Assembly (NCBI RefSeq): GCF_030286555.1
Contig: NZ_JASVWF010000004.1
Span: 62,001 to 126,000 of the forward strand
Length of the DNA stretch: 64,000 nucleotides
Direction: 5' to 3'
Source of the DNA: Actinomycetospora termitidis
GTDB lineage: Bacteria; Actinomycetota; Actinomycetes; Mycobacteriales; Pseudonocardiaceae
The position numbers were made by a program, and so were the translations under genes. Under the pieces are notes generated by a model. That model saw nothing but the letters and a program-made list of their open reading frames with translations. It was not told the DNA's origin and searched no databases. Below, piece by piece: positions 25,642-35,985 of the stretch. Position 1 is the first letter of the stretch, and every line of letters starts with the position of its first letter.

Positions 25642-26288
25642 GCCCCGACCTGGGAGCGACGGGCGGGCGGGGACGTCTGCTCGTCCTCGCCGGGCCGTCC
25701 GGGGTCGGCAAGAGCACCGTCGTGGCCGAGCTGCGCCGGATGGACGCCCCGCTGTGGTTCAGCGTCTCGGCGACCACCCGGGCGGCCCGGCCCGGCGAGG
25801 TGGACGGGCGCGAGTACCACTTCGTCACCGACGCCGACTTCGACCGCATGGTGGCGGACGGCGCCCTGCTGGAGTGGGCGTCGATCCACCGCGGGCTGCA
25901 CCGGTCGGGCACCCCGGCCGGGCCGGTCGAGGAGCACCTCGCCGCCGGCCAGCCGGTGCTGCTCGAGCTCGACCTGGCGGGGGCGCGTGCGGTGCGCGAG
26001 CGGCGCGCGGACGCGCTGCTCGTGTTCCTCGAGCCGCCGTCGTGGGAGGTCCTGGTGGACCGCCTCACCGGCCGGGGCACCGAACCGCAGGACGTGATCG
26101 ACCGTCGGCTCGCCACCGCCCGCATCGAGCTCGACGCCCGCCGGGAGTTCGACGTCGGGCTGGTGAACCACGACGTCCGGGAGACCGCACGGCGCTTGGT
26201 AGACTTGGCACATCCCTCCGACGCCCCTGCCTGCGGAGACACCCGCGCGGGCGCCGTCGGACCCCGATCCGCAGGAGCCAGTGAATGA
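25638..26288 (+). CDS. gmk: Guanylate kinase
   Basis: Phosphorylates GMP to GDP. It has 216 residues. The P-loop is [17 protein letters not shown]; the GMP-binding region includes [22 protein letters not shown] and the lid region [27 protein letters not shown] is the C-terminal signature. About 25 Pro/Ala/Gly-rich residues extend past the normal end. Near the normal end, codons TTG GTA GAC TTG GCA CAT are strikingly poor in G+C against their surroundings; they contain TAGACT and may be an internal rpoZ promoter. The stop overlaps the rpoZ ATG. Confidence 0.96.
   Translation: MSPDLGATGGRGRLLVLAGPSGVGKSTVVAELRRMDAPLWFSVSATTRAARPGEVDGREYHFVTDADFDRMVADGALLEWASIHRGLHRSGTPAGPVEEHLAAGQPVLLELDLAGARAVRERRADALLVFLEPPSWEVLVDRLTGRGTEPQDVIDRRLATARIELDARREFDVGLVNHDVRETARRLVDLAHPSDAPACGDTRAGAVGPRSAGASE
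26200..26205 (+). promoter_or_regulatory. Candidate rpoZ -10 element (TAGACT) inside gmk
   Basis: TAGACT matches the actinobacterial sigA -10 pattern TANNNT and sits in a run of codons that are rare in this G+C-rich sequence (26196-26213). The overlap of rare codons with the hexamer suggests constraint at the DNA level. It would give a leader of about 75 nt before rpoZ. No clear -35 is visible. Confidence 0.4.
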
Positions 26289-26569
26289 GCATCACCACCA
26301 GTCGCGTCACCGGTGGCTTCCACGACGTGCCCGAGGGCATCACCAACCCGCCGATCGACGAGCTGCTGGAGACCGTCAGCTCGAAGTACGCGCTGGTGAT
26401 CTACGCGGCCAAGCGGGCGCGCCAGATCAACGACTACTACGCCCAGCTCGGTGAGGGCCTGCTCGAGTACGTCGGGCCGCTCGTGGAGCCGGGCCCGCGC
26501 GAGAAGCCGCTCTCGATCGCGATGCGCGAGATCCACTCGCACCTGCTCGAGCACACCGAGGGCGAGTAG
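26285..26569 (+). CDS. rpoZ: DNA-directed RNA polymerase omega subunit
   Basis: A 94-residue subunit that helps beta-prime fold and assemble. The conserved segment is [21 protein letters not shown] followed by [15 protein letters not shown], and the C-terminus has [18 protein letters not shown], as in mycobacterial omega. The ATG overlaps the gmk stop. The order mihF-gmk-rpoZ-coaBC-metK is conserved across actinobacteria. Confidence 0.97.
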   Translation: MSITTSRVTGGFHDVPEGITNPPIDELLETVSSKYALVIYAAKRARQINDYYAQLGEGLLEYVGPLVEPGPREKPLSIAMREIHSHLLEHTEGE

Positions 26570-26599
26570 CTCCCTCCTCCGGATCGGGTGGACGCCCCC

Positions 26600-27817
26600 A
26601 TGGCTGAGATCGTCCTCGGCGTGTCCGGCGGCATCGCCGCCTACAAGGCGTGCGAGCTCCTCCGTCGGCTGCGCGAGGCCGGCCACGGGGTCCAGGTGGT
26701 GGCCACCCCGAACGCGCTCGAGTTCATCGGGGCGGCCACCTTCGAGGCGCTGTCCGGGCGCGAGGTGCTCTCCGGGGTCTTCGAGCACGTCCCGGAGGTC
26801 ACCCACGTCGCGCTCGGGCGTCGCGCCGACCTCGTCGTCTGCGCCCCCGCCACCGCCGACCTGCTCGCGCGGATGGCGGCGGGCCGCGCGGACGACCTGC
26901 TCACCTCCACGCTGCTCACGGCGCGATGTCCGGTGCTCGCCGTGCCCGCGATGCACACCGAGATGTGGGACCACCCGGCGACCGTCGACAACGTCGCCAC
27001 GCTGCGCCGCCGCGGCACCGTCGTCCTGGAGCCGGCCTCCGGTCGGCTGACCGGTGCCGACTCCGGGCCCGGCCGCCTGCCCGAGCCCGTCGAGATCGCC
27101 GAGTTCGCCCGGCTGCTGCTCGAGGCCCCGGGCGCCCTGCCCCGCGACCTCGAGGGCCGCCACGTCGTCGTGTCCGCCGGCGGCACCGCCGAGCCGCTGG
27201 ACCCGGTGCGCATCCTGGGGAATCGCTCCTCCGGGCGGCAGGGCTACGCGCTCGCCCGGGTCGCCGCCCAGCGCGGCGCCCGCGTCACCCTCGTCTCCGG
27301 CACCACGGCTGCGCTCGAGCCGCCGGCCGCCGTGGACGTCGTCGGGGTGCGCACCACCGAGGACATGCGCAGCGCGGTCCTGGACGCGGGCAAGGACGCC
27401 GACGTGGTGGTGATGGCGGCCGCGGTCGCCGACTTCCGTGCCGCCGCGGTCGCCGATTTCAAGATCAAGAAGACCGACTCCGACCCGGACGCGATCCGTC
27501 TCACACGGAATCCCGACATCCTCCGCGAGGTCGTGGCCGAGCAGGTCCCCGGACGCCTCGTCGTCGGGTTCGCGGCCGAGACCGGCGACGCCGACCACGA
27601 CGTGCTGTCGTTCGGCCGCGCGAAGCTGGAACGGAAGGGCTGCGACTTCCTCGTCGTCAACGCCGTGGGGGGTCGGACCGGGCACAACGCCTTCGAGGGC
27701 GCCGACAACGAGGGCTGGCTGCTCGGCGCCGACGGTTCCTCGGTGCAGTTGCCGATGGGTTCGAAGGCGGCCCTCGCGGCCCGGGTCTGGGACGCGGTGG
27801 CCGAACGCCTGGCGTGA
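26600..27817 (+). CDS. coaBC: Bifunctional phosphopantothenoylcysteine decarboxylase / phosphopantothenate--cysteine ligase
   Basis: Performs two consecutive steps of coenzyme A synthesis. It has 405 residues. The CoaC flavoprotein half (about 1-180) contains LGVSGGIAAYKACELLRR, the catalytic His region EHVPEVTHVALG, and PAMHTEMW. The CoaB half (about 190-405) has VVVSAGGTAEPLDPVRILGN and SSGRQGYALA, then FAAETGD and the Lys-rich FKIKK loop for CTP. The ATG at 26600 is preferred over a GTG at 26588 because MAEIVLGVSGG is the standard N-terminus. A 171-bp gap follows. Confidence 0.97.
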   Translation: MAEIVLGVSGGIAAYKACELLRRLREAGHGVQVVATPNALEFIGAATFEALSGREVLSGVFEHVPEVTHVALGRRADLVVCAPATADLLARMAAGRADDLLTSTLLTARCPVLAVPAMHTEMWDHPATVDNVATLRRRGTVVLEPASGRLTGADSGPGRLPEPVEIAEFARLLLEAPGALPRDLEGRHVVVSAGGTAEPLDPVRILGNRSSGRQGYALARVAAQRGARVTLVSGTTAALEPPAAVDVVGVRTTEDMRSAVLDAGKDADVVVMAAAVADFRAAAVADFKIKKTDSDPDAIRLTRNPDILREVVAEQVPGRLVVGFAAETGDADHDVLSFGRAKLERKGCDFLVVNAVGGRTGHNAFEGADNEGWLLGADGSSVQLPMGSKAALAARVWDAVAERLA

Positions 27818-27949
27818 GGGCCTGCTCACGGAGCGTGGCGAGAATGGGCGCCGATCGCCTTTCCCACACCTCGTCACGCATCACAACCGGACTGTGACGC
27901 GCTGCGCAGAAGGCCCGGACAGGGCCCTGTGCGTTGCGCCGGATGCCGT

Positions 27950-27955
27950 TAGTGT
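27950..27955 (+). promoter_or_regulatory. Candidate metK -10 element TAGTGT
   Basis: TAGTGT stands 33 bp before the metK GTG. A short hairpin GGCCC-GGACA-GGGCC lies at 27913-27927 just upstream. The 171-bp gap contains no recognisable SAM riboswitch. The same hexamer precedes pyrR and secG. No convincing -35 is present. Confidence 0.3.
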
Positions 27956-27988
27956 TGCCCCGTCCCACTGTCGAGGCAGGGAGAAATT

Positions 27989-29182
<1,194 letters not shown>

Positions 29183-29199
29183 CCCACGCACGACCCTCG

Positions 29200-29235
29200 A
29201 CGGCCCGGACGCCCCTTCAGGGGTGGCCGGGCCGT
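29200..29235 (+). terminator. Stem-loop after metK
   Basis: ACGGCCCGGACGCCCC (29200-29215) pairs with GGGGTGGCCGGGCCGT (29220-29235) around a TTCA loop, with one internal mismatch region. It begins 17 bp after the metK stop and lacks a T tract, as most terminators do in very G+C-rich actinobacteria. Confidence 0.65.
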
Positions 29236-29351
29236 CGTCGTCGCCTCCTCCTCGTGTCAGCAGTGCGGCCATGCTGACGCTGGACGTCACAATCGGACGC
29301 GGTATCCCGTCCCGCACCGGTCGGTCGGGCCCCTCTGGTAGACCGGCGCCC

Positions 29352-31448
29352 GTGAGCGGATCACCGGGCGACGTGGCGCTGCCCGGCATGCCGTCCGCCG
29401 CACCGCCGCCCCCACCGGAGCGCAAGCAGCCCAAGCACAACGAACGCGTCCCGGCCCCCGAGCGGTCGATCGTGCGCGTCGCGGTAGACGTCCCGCTGCC
29501 GCACCTGGACCGCAGCTTCGACTACCGCGTGCCGGTCCAGCTCGACGAGGCCACCGTCGTCGGCGCCCGGGTACGGGTGCGGTTCGCCGGCCGGATGGTC
29601 GACGGCTTCGTCCTGGACCGCTCCGACCACACCGACCACGACGGCCGCCTCGGCTGGCTGGACAAGGTCGTCTCGCCCGAGCCGGTGCTCTCGCCGGAGC
29701 TCGCCGCGCTCTGCCGCACGGTCGCCGACCGGTACGCGGGCACCCTCGCCGACGTGCTGCGCCTCGCCGTGCCGCCGCGGCACGCGCGGGTGGAGGCCGA
29801 GCCGCACGGCCCGCCCGACACCGCCCTCCCACCCCTTCCCGACGACGGGTCGGGCTGGGCCGCGTACCCCCGCGGGCCGGCGTTCCTGGAGGCGCTCGCC
29901 GCCCACCGGCCGGCACACGGCGTGTGGCAGGCGCTGCCCGGCGAGGACTGGGCCACCCGGCTCGCCGAGGCCGCGCACACCACCCTCGGGGCCGGGCGCA
30001 GCGCGGTGGTCGTCGTGCCCGACCGCCGCGACCTCGACCGGCTGCACGCGGCCTGCCTCGCGGTCCTCGGCGAGGAGCACGTCGCCGCCCTCGCCGCCGA
30101 CCTCGGCCCCGCCGAGCGCTACCGCCGCTGGCTCGCCGTCGCGCGCGGGGAGAAGCGCCTGGCGATCGGCACCCGGGCCGCCGCGTTCGCGCCGGTACAG
30201 GACCCGGGCCTGCTCGTGGTGTGGGACGACGGCGACGACTCGCACGCCGACCCCCGGGCGCCGTACCCGCACACCCGCGACGTGCTGATCGCCCGCGCCC
30301 ATGGCAGCGGCGCGGCCCTGCTCGTCGGCGGGGCGACCCGCACCGCCGAGGCCGAGGTGCTGGTGCGCAGCGGGTGGGCCCACCCGGTCGTCGCCGACCG
30401 CACCACGGTGCGCGAGCGCGCCCCCCGCGTCACCGCGATCGGCGAGGACGAGCGCCAGCTGCTGCGCGACCCGACCGCCCGCGCCGCCCGCATCCCCGCG
30501 GTGGCCTTCGAGGCCACCCGCGGCGCCCTCGCCGCCGGGCGGCCCGTGCTCGTCCAGGTCCCGCGGCGCGGATACCTCCCCGCCGTCGCCTGCGCGCAGT
30601 GCCGCGAGCCCGCCCGGTGCCGGCGCTGCCACGGCCCCCTGGGCATCCCCGCGTCCGCCGGCGACGCGCCCGCCCCGCCGACCTGCCGCTGGTGCGGGCG
30701 GCCCGCGACGAACCACCGCTGCCCGGCGTGCGCCTCGCCGCGTCTGCGGGCGACCGTGGTCGGGTCCGGGCGCACCGCGGAGGAGCTGGGCCGCGCCTTC
30801 CCGCAGACCGTCGTGCGCAGCTCCGGGGGAGGGACCGCGATCCTCGACACCGTCGACGCGGCCCCGGCCATCGTCGTCGCGACGCCGGGGGCCGAGCCGG
30901 TCGCCGAGGACGGCTACGGGGCGGCCCTGCTCCTCGACGGTGCCGCCCTGCTCGCCCGCCCCGAGCTGCGCGCCGCGGAGGACACGGTGCGGCGCTGGTT
31001 CGCGGCGGCGAGCCTGGTGCGGCCCTCGCCGCAGGGCGGGCGCGTGGTCGTCGTGGCCGAGTCGAACCTCCCCGCCGTGCAGGCCCTGGTCCGGTGGGAC
31101 CCGGCCGGCCACGCCGGGACCGAGCTGGACGGGCGCACCGAGCTGGGCCTGCCACCCGCCGTCCGGATGGCCGCCCTGGACGGCGAGCCGGCGGCCCTGC
31201 GCGACCTGCTCGACACCGCGCGCCTGCCGAAGGACGCCGACGTCCTGGGGCCCGTCGAGCTCCCGCCGGGCACCCGCCTGCCGGGCGGCGAGGAGCGCAC
31301 CGAGCGGGCCGAGCGGACCCTCGTCCGCGTGCCGCGGGCGGAGGGACGGCAGCTCGCCCGGGCGCTGCAGGAGGCCCGCGCGGTGCGGGCGGCGCGCAAG
31401 GACGGCGAGGCCGTCCGCATCCTGCTCGACCCGCACGACCCGCTCTGA
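29352..31448 (+). CDS. priA: Primosomal protein N' (PriA), ATPase-degenerate actinobacterial form
   Basis: Recognises stalled forks for replication restart. It has 698 residues. The N-terminal 3'-DNA-binding domain starts IVRVAVDVPLPHLDRSFDYR. The zinc module keeps its cysteines: CAQCREPARCRRC and CRWCGRPATNHRCPAC (about residues 414-460). The helicase motifs are degraded: in place of GSGKT the sequence is TTLGAGRSAVVVVP, and the DEEH box is replaced by VVWDDGDDS. This is the state I know from other actinobacterial PriA proteins, which are thought to load or mark forks without helicase activity. The GTG at 29352 is chosen; later in-frame starts near 29385 are possible. Confidence 0.9.
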   Translation: MSGSPGDVALPGMPSAAPPPPPERKQPKHNERVPAPERSIVRVAVDVPLPHLDRSFDYRVPVQLDEATVVGARVRVRFAGRMVDGFVLDRSDHTDHDGRLGWLDKVVSPEPVLSPELAALCRTVADRYAGTLADVLRLAVPPRHARVEAEPHGPPDTALPPLPDDGSGWAAYPRGPAFLEALAAHRPAHGVWQALPGEDWATRLAEAAHTTLGAGRSAVVVVPDRRDLDRLHAACLAVLGEEHVAALAADLGPAERYRRWLAVARGEKRLAIGTRAAAFAPVQDPGLLVVWDDGDDSHADPRAPYPHTRDVLIARAHGSGAALLVGGATRTAEAEVLVRSGWAHPVVADRTTVRERAPRVTAIGEDERQLLRDPTARAARIPAVAFEATRGALAAGRPVLVQVPRRGYLPAVACAQCREPARCRRCHGPLGIPASAGDAPAPPTCRWCGRPATNHRCPACASPRLRATVVGSGRTAEELGRAFPQTVVRSSGGGTAILDTVDAAPAIVVATPGAEPVAEDGYGAALLLDGAALLARPELRAAEDTVRRWFAAASLVRPSPQGGRVVVVAESNLPAVQALVRWDPAGHAGTELDGRTELGLPPAVRMAALDGEPAALRDLLDTARLPKDADVLGPVELPPGTRLPGGEERTERAERTLVRVPRAEGRQLARALQEARAVRAARKDGEAVRILLDPHDPL

Positions 31449-31491
31449 GGCGCCGACGCCGCGGACGAGCGCGGGCCTAGACTGGACGATC

Positions 31492-32061
31492 GTGACCGTC
31501 CAGCCCGTCCGCTACTTCGGGGATCCCGTCCTGCGCGAGCGCGCCGCCGAGGTGACCGCCTTCGACAAGGAGCTGCGCCAGCTCGTCGCCGACCTCGACG
31601 AGACCATGCGCGAGCAGGGCGGCGCCGGCCTCGCGGCGCCGCAGATCGGTGTCGGCCTGCGCGTGTTCACCTACCGGGCGGGCGAGGACATGTACGGGCA
31701 CCTGGTCAACCCGACGTGGAACGTCCTGGACGACACCGAGCAGACCGGCCCCGAGGGCTGCCTCTCGATCCCCGGGTTCCGCTGGGACTGCACCCGTTAC
31801 GACCACGTCGTCGCCACCGGGTGGGACATGCACGGCGAGCCGCTGCGGGTCGAGGGCACCGCGATGCTCGCCCGCGCGATCCAGCACGAGACCGACCACC
31901 TCGACGGCGTGCTCTTCCTCGACCGGCTGGACGCGGCCACCCGCAAGGAGGCGATGGCCGCGATTCGGCAGGCCGACTGGTTCGACCCGACGGCGCCGCC
32001 GCGGATCCAGCAGAACCCGCACGTCGGGACCACCAACCCGCTGTTCGGGGGCGTCCGCTAG
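31492..32061 (+). CDS. def: Peptide deformylase
   Basis: Removes the formyl group from nascent N-terminal methionine. It has 189 residues. All three motifs are present: GAGLAAPQIGVG (motif 1, about residues 42-53), EGCLSIPGF with the metal Cys (motif 2), and QHETDHLDG with the two metal His and the catalytic Glu (motif 3). The GTG at 31492 is 43 bp after priA. fmt, which adds the formyl group, starts at the base after the def stop, so removal and addition are translated from adjacent genes. Confidence 0.97.
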   Translation: MTVQPVRYFGDPVLRERAAEVTAFDKELRQLVADLDETMREQGGAGLAAPQIGVGLRVFTYRAGEDMYGHLVNPTWNVLDDTEQTGPEGCLSIPGFRWDCTRYDHVVATGWDMHGEPLRVEGTAMLARAIQHETDHLDGVLFLDRLDAATRKEAMAAIRQADWFDPTAPPRIQQNPHVGTTNPLFGGVR

Positions 32062-32988
32062 ATGCGGCTCGTCTTCGCCGGTACGCCCGAGCCCGCCGTC
32101 CCGTCGCTGCGCCGGCTCCTGGAGTCGGATGACCACGAGGTCGTCGCGGTCGTCACCCGCCCGGACGCGCCCGCCGGGCGGAAGCGGCAGCTGCAGCGCT
32201 CGCCGGTCGGCCGGCTCGCCGACGAGGCCGGCGTCGAGGTCCTCACGCCCGCGAAGGCGTCCGATCCGGAGTTCCTCGCCCGGCTGACGGCGATCGCGCC
32301 GGACTGCGCGCCCGTCGTCGCCTACGGAAACCTGCTGCGGCCCGCGGCCCTGGCGATCCCGGTGCACGGCTGGGTGAACCTGCACTTCTCGCTGCTGCCC
32401 GCCTGGCGGGGCGCCGCGCCGGTGCAGGCCGCGATCCGGGCGGGCGACGAGATCACCGGCGCGAGCACGTTCCGGCTCGAGGAGGGCATGGACACCGGGC
32501 CGGTCTTCGGCACGGTCACCGAGAAGATCGCCGACGACGACACCGCCGGCGCGTTGCTCGAGCGCCTCGCGCAGAACGGCGCGGGCCTGCTCGCCGCGAC
32601 CCTGGACGGCATCGCCGACGGGTCGCTGCAGCCCGTGCCGCAACCGGGCGAGGGGGTGTCGGTCGCCCCCAAGGTCACCGTCGACGACGCCCGCGTCCGC
32701 TGGACCGACCCGCCGCTCGCGGTCGACCGGCACGTTCGGTCGGTGACACCGGCCCCCGGGGCGTGGACGGAGTTCCGCGGCACCCGCCTCAAGATCGGGC
32801 CGGTCACGACGACGGGGTTCGACGACCTGGCCCCGGGCGAGATCGTCGTGGAGCGCAAGCGGGTGCTGGTGGGGACCGCGTCCGCCCCGGTCGTCCTCGG
32901 TACGGTGCAGCCGGCCGGGAAGCCCGCCATGCCCGCGGTGGACTGGAGCCGGGGCGCGCAGCCGACCCCGGGGGAACGGTTCGTGTGA
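32062..32988 (+). CDS. fmt: Methionyl-tRNA formyltransferase
   Basis: Formylates initiator Met-tRNA using 10-formyl-tetrahydrofolate. It has 308 residues. The N-terminal Rossmann domain has [19 protein letters not shown] and the catalytic [17 protein letters not shown] (Asn, His and the substrate loop). A C-terminal OB-like domain begins near residue 205. The TAG of def is immediately before the ATG, which together with normal length fixes the start. The rsmB-like gene follows after 34 bp. Confidence 0.97.
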   Translation: MRLVFAGTPEPAVPSLRRLLESDDHEVVAVVTRPDAPAGRKRQLQRSPVGRLADEAGVEVLTPAKASDPEFLARLTAIAPDCAPVVAYGNLLRPAALAIPVHGWVNLHFSLLPAWRGAAPVQAAIRAGDEITGASTFRLEEGMDTGPVFGTVTEKIADDDTAGALLERLAQNGAGLLAATLDGIADGSLQPVPQPGEGVSVAPKVTVDDARVRWTDPPLAVDRHVRSVTPAPGAWTEFRGTRLKIGPVTTTGFDDLAPGEIVVERKRVLVGTASAPVVLGTVQPAGKPAMPAVDWSRGAQPTPGERFV

Positions 32989-33022
32989 GCGGGGGACGTG
33001 TGAGCGCAGCGGAGGCGGGCGC

Positions 33023-34486
33023 ATGAGCGACAGCTCCGTCCCGCCCGGCGGCCACCGCTCCGGCCGCGGGCCGCGGCGCAGACCGGGCCGCCCGCATCGG
33101 TCGGGTCCGCCGCGCGGACGCTCCGGCCCGGACCGTCCGCCCCAGGGGGACGCCGCCCGCGAGGCCGCGCTCGACACGCTGCGCGCGGTCCGCGAGGACG
33201 ACGCGTACGCCAACCTGACGCTGCCCCGGCTCCTCCGGGAACGCCGGGTGTCCGGGCGGGACGCGGCGCTGGCGACGGATCTGGCCTACGGCGCCTGCCG
33301 GGCGCGCGGCCTGCTCGACGCGGTGCTCTCCGCCTGCGTCGACCGGCCGCTGGACCGGCTCGACGGCGTCGTCCTGGACGCCCTGCGGCTCGGCGCGCAG
33401 CAGCTGCTCCGGACCCGGATCCCGGCCCACGCGGCCGTCGGCGCGACCGTCGAGCTCGTCCGCTCCCGCGCCGGCTCCAAGCCGACCGGCTTCGTCAACG
33501 CCGTCCTGCGCCGGGTCGCCGAGCGCGACGAGGCCGGCTGGGTCGCCGAGCTCGCCCCCGACGCGGCGACCGACCCGGTCGGGCACGCGGCCTTCGTCCA
33601 CGCCCACCCGCGCTGGATCGCGGAGGTGTTCGGCGAGGCCCTCCCGGACGACGAGCTCGAGCCCGCCCTCGCGGCGGACGACGCCCGTCCCGCCGTGCAC
33701 CTCGCCGCCCGGCCGGGCGAGATCAGCGCCGAGGAGCTGGCCGCCGTCACCGGTGGGGAGGAGGCCCCGTACTCGCCGTACGGCGTGCTGCTCACCGAGG
33801 GCGGCGACCCCGGCGACCTGGAGGCCGTGCGCGAGGGCCTCGCCGCGGTGCAGGACGAGGGCAGCCAGCTGGTGGCGCTCGCCGCCGCCCGCGCGCCACT
33901 GACCGGCCGCGACGAGCTGTGGCTGGACCTGTGCGCCGGCCCGGGCGGCAAGGCCGCCCTGCTGGGCGCGCTCGCCGCGATCGAGGGCGCCACCCTGGAC
34001 GCGGTCGACCGCGCGCCGCACCGTGCCGCCCTCGTGGAGAAGGCGACGGCCGGGCTCCCAGTGCGGGTGCACACCGGCGACGCCCGCGAGATCGCCCTCC
34101 CCGAGGCCGCCTACGACCGGGTGCTCGTCGACGCGCCGTGCACCGGGCTCGGCGCCCTGCGCCGCCGCCCGGAGGCCCGGTGGCGGCGCCGCCCCGAGGA
34201 CGTCGCGGAGCTCACCGCCCTCCAGCGCGACCTGCTCACCCACGCCCTCGAGCGCGTGCGTCCCGGCGGCGTCGTCACCTACGCGACCTGCTCGCCGCAC
34301 CCCGCGGAGACCGTCGACGTCGTGCGGGCCGTCGTCGAGGCGACGGGGGCCGAGGTGCTCGACACCGCCGCTTCCCTGCCCGAGCTGGACGCGTCCACCG
34401 TCGGGACGGGGCCCGGGATCCAGCTGTGGCCGCACCGGCACGGCACGGACGCGATGTACTGCGCGACCCTGCGCCGGGTCGCCTGA
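33023..34486 (+). CDS. rsmB: 16S rRNA m5C967 methyltransferase family (RsmB/Sun)
   Basis: Methylates cytosine in 16S rRNA. It has 487 residues. A basic Arg/Pro-rich N-terminal tail (residues 1-50) precedes a NusB-like RNA-binding domain (about 52-180, REAALDTLRAVREDDAYANL). The SAM domain has LDLCAGPGGKAALLGAL, the first conserved Cys in VDAPCTGLGALRRRPEARWR and the catalytic Cys in VTYATCSPHPAET. The target base is inferred from family membership. ATG at 33023 lies after a GGAGGCGGGCGC purine-rich stretch that also belongs to a short repeat family. Confidence 0.93.
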   Translation: MSDSSVPPGGHRSGRGPRRRPGRPHRSGPPRGRSGPDRPPQGDAAREAALDTLRAVREDDAYANLTLPRLLRERRVSGRDAALATDLAYGACRARGLLDAVLSACVDRPLDRLDGVVLDALRLGAQQLLRTRIPAHAAVGATVELVRSRAGSKPTGFVNAVLRRVAERDEAGWVAELAPDAATDPVGHAAFVHAHPRWIAEVFGEALPDDELEPALAADDARPAVHLAARPGEISAEELAAVTGGEEAPYSPYGVLLTEGGDPGDLEAVREGLAAVQDEGSQLVALAAARAPLTGRDELWLDLCAGPGGKAALLGALAAIEGATLDAVDRAPHRAALVEKATAGLPVRVHTGDAREIALPEAAYDRVLVDAPCTGLGALRRRPEARWRRRPEDVAELTALQRDLLTHALERVRPGGVVTYATCSPHPAETVDVVRAVVEATGAEVLDTAASLPELDASTVGTGPGIQLWPHRHGTDAMYCATLRRVA

Positions 34487-34510
34487 GCCCGGGTGCGACA
34501 GACTGGGGCC

Positions 34511-35200
34511 GTGCCCGCCCCGCTCATCGCGCCCAGCATCCTGTCCGCGGACTTCGCCCACCTCGCCGACGAGGCGGCCGCCGTCACCGGGTCGGACTGG
34601 CTGCACGTGGACGTCATGGACGCGCACTTCGTGCCCAACCTGACGCTCGGCCTGCCAGTGGTGGAGAGCCTGCTGCGGGCGACGGACATCCCGTTGGACT
34701 GCCACCTCATGATCGAGGACCCGGACCGCTGGGCCCCGCCGTACGCCGAGGCCGGCGCGCACAACGTCACGGTGCACGCCGAGGCCGCGCACGACCCGCG
34801 CGGGATCGCGAAGGACCTCCGGGCCGCGGGCGCGCTCGCCGGGCTGTCGGTGAAGCCGAACACCCCGCTCGAGGACTGGCTCGAGGTGCTCCGGGACTAC
34901 GACACGCTGCTCGTCATGAGCGTCGAGCCCGGGTTCGGCGGGCAGAGCTTCATGCCGGAGGTCCTGGAGAAGGTCCGCACGGCGCGCCGGCTGGTGGACA
35001 CCGGGCACCTGCAGGTGCTGGTCGAGATCGACGGCGGGATCAGCGCCGACACCGTCGAGCAGGCCGCCGAGGCCGGCGTCGACTGCTTCGTCGCGGGCAG
35101 CGCGGTGTACGGCGCGGACGACCCGGGCCGGGCGGTCGCGGCGCTCCGGCAGCAGGCGGCGGGCGTCTCGCCGCACCGCACGTCGGCTACCCGCGAGTAA
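34511..35200 (+). CDS. rpe: Ribulose-phosphate 3-epimerase
   Basis: Interconverts ribulose 5-phosphate and xylulose 5-phosphate. It has 229 residues in a TIM barrel. Signatures: [33 protein letters not shown] with the metal His and Asp, [31 protein letters not shown] and [10 protein letters not shown]. The GTG at 34511 gives the normal N-terminus. The position between rsmB and the riboflavin genes supplies ribulose 5-phosphate metabolism next to its consumer ribBA. Two small perfect hairpins follow the stop. Confidence 0.96.
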   Translation: MPAPLIAPSILSADFAHLADEAAAVTGSDWLHVDVMDAHFVPNLTLGLPVVESLLRATDIPLDCHLMIEDPDRWAPPYAEAGAHNVTVHAEAAHDPRGIAKDLRAAGALAGLSVKPNTPLEDWLEVLRDYDTLLVMSVEPGFGGQSFMPEVLEKVRTARRLVDTGHLQVLVEIDGGISADTVEQAAEAGVDCFVAGSAVYGADDPGRAVAALRQQAAGVSPHRTSATRE

Positions 35201-35210
35201 TCTCGGCAGT

Positions 35211-35242
35211 GGCCGGTCTCACCGGCCGGGACCGCAGCGGTC
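35211..35242 (+). terminator. Tandem hairpins after rpe
   Basis: GGCCGGT-CTC-ACCGGCC (35211-35227) and GACCGC-A-GCGGTC (35230-35242) are two perfect short dyads 10 bp after the rpe stop. They could terminate the upstream unit or fold the ribE leader. I see no FMN riboswitch core in this 122-bp gap. Confidence 0.45.
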
Positions 35243-35322
35243 GCGGGCCACGCGAGGATGATGCAGGCAGCGCCGGTGGTTCACAGTGGCACCATCGGAC
35301 GTCCGAGGGCAGGGAGCGGCGA

Positions 35323-35985
35323 GTGTTCACGGGGATCGTGGAGGAGGTCGGCGAGATCGTCGACGTCACCCCGCTGGCGGACTCCGCCCGCCTGCGCATC
35401 CGGGGCCCGCTCGTGGTCTCCGACGCGCGCCCCGGCGACTCGATCGCCGTCAACGGCGTGTGCCTGACCGTGGTGGATCCGGAGCCGGACAGCTTCGCGG
35501 TCGACGTGATGGGGGAGACGCTGCGGCGCTCCAGCCTCGCGGACGCCGCGTCGGGCACGCCGGTCAACCTGGAGCGCGCCCTCGCCGCGGGCGCGCGGCT
35601 CGGCGGGCACATCGTGCAGGGCCACGTCGACGGGACCGCCACGGTCGCCGCGATCGAGCCCTCGGAGCACTGGACGGCGGTGCGGTTCACCACGCCGCGC
35701 ACGACGGAGGGCGGGGTCGGGATCGCCCGCTACGTCGTCGAGAAGGGCTCGATCGCCGTGGACGGCGTCAGCCTGACCGTGACCGAGGTCGACGACGACG
35801 GGTTCTCCGTCGGCCTGATCCCGACGACCCTCGCGGAGACGACCCTCGGGTCGCGCGCCGTGGGGGAGACGGTGAACCTGGAGGTCGACGTGGTCGCGAA
35901 GTACGTGGAGCGCCTGCTCGGGGCGAGCGCAGCGACGGGGAGCGGGACAGGCGTGAACCAGGAGTCGGGAGCGTCGGGAGCGTGA
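35323..35985 (+). CDS. ribE: Riboflavin synthase, alpha chain
   Basis: Dismutates two lumazine molecules to riboflavin. It has 220 residues made of two tandem lumazine-binding repeats: the first starts [13 protein letters not shown] and has [12 protein letters not shown], the second has [18 protein letters not shown] and [14 protein letters not shown]. The GTG at 35323 gives the canonical start. The last 22 residues (after ERLLG) are low-complexity and are encoded by a short G-rich repeat that also occurs in the non-coding gap at 41131. The stop overlaps ribBA (GTGA). The deaminase/reductase gene ribD, usual just upstream, is absent. Confidence 0.96.
   Translation: MFTGIVEEVGEIVDVTPLADSARLRIRGPLVVSDARPGDSIAVNGVCLTVVDPEPDSFAVDVMGETLRRSSLADAASGTPVNLERALAAGARLGGHIVQGHVDGTATVAAIEPSEHWTAVRFTTPRTTEGGVGIARYVVEKGSIAVDGVSLTVTEVDDDGFSVGLIPTTLAETTLGSRAVGETVNLEVDVVAKYVERLLGASAATGSGTGVNQESGASGA

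Noticed and set aside
27818-27988. SAM riboswitch before metK
   Set aside because: No SAM-I, SAM-II or SAM-IV core could be recognised in the 171-bp leader region.
35201-35322. FMN riboswitch before ribE
   Set aside because: The conserved core segments of the RFN element are not present; the gap has only two small hairpins.
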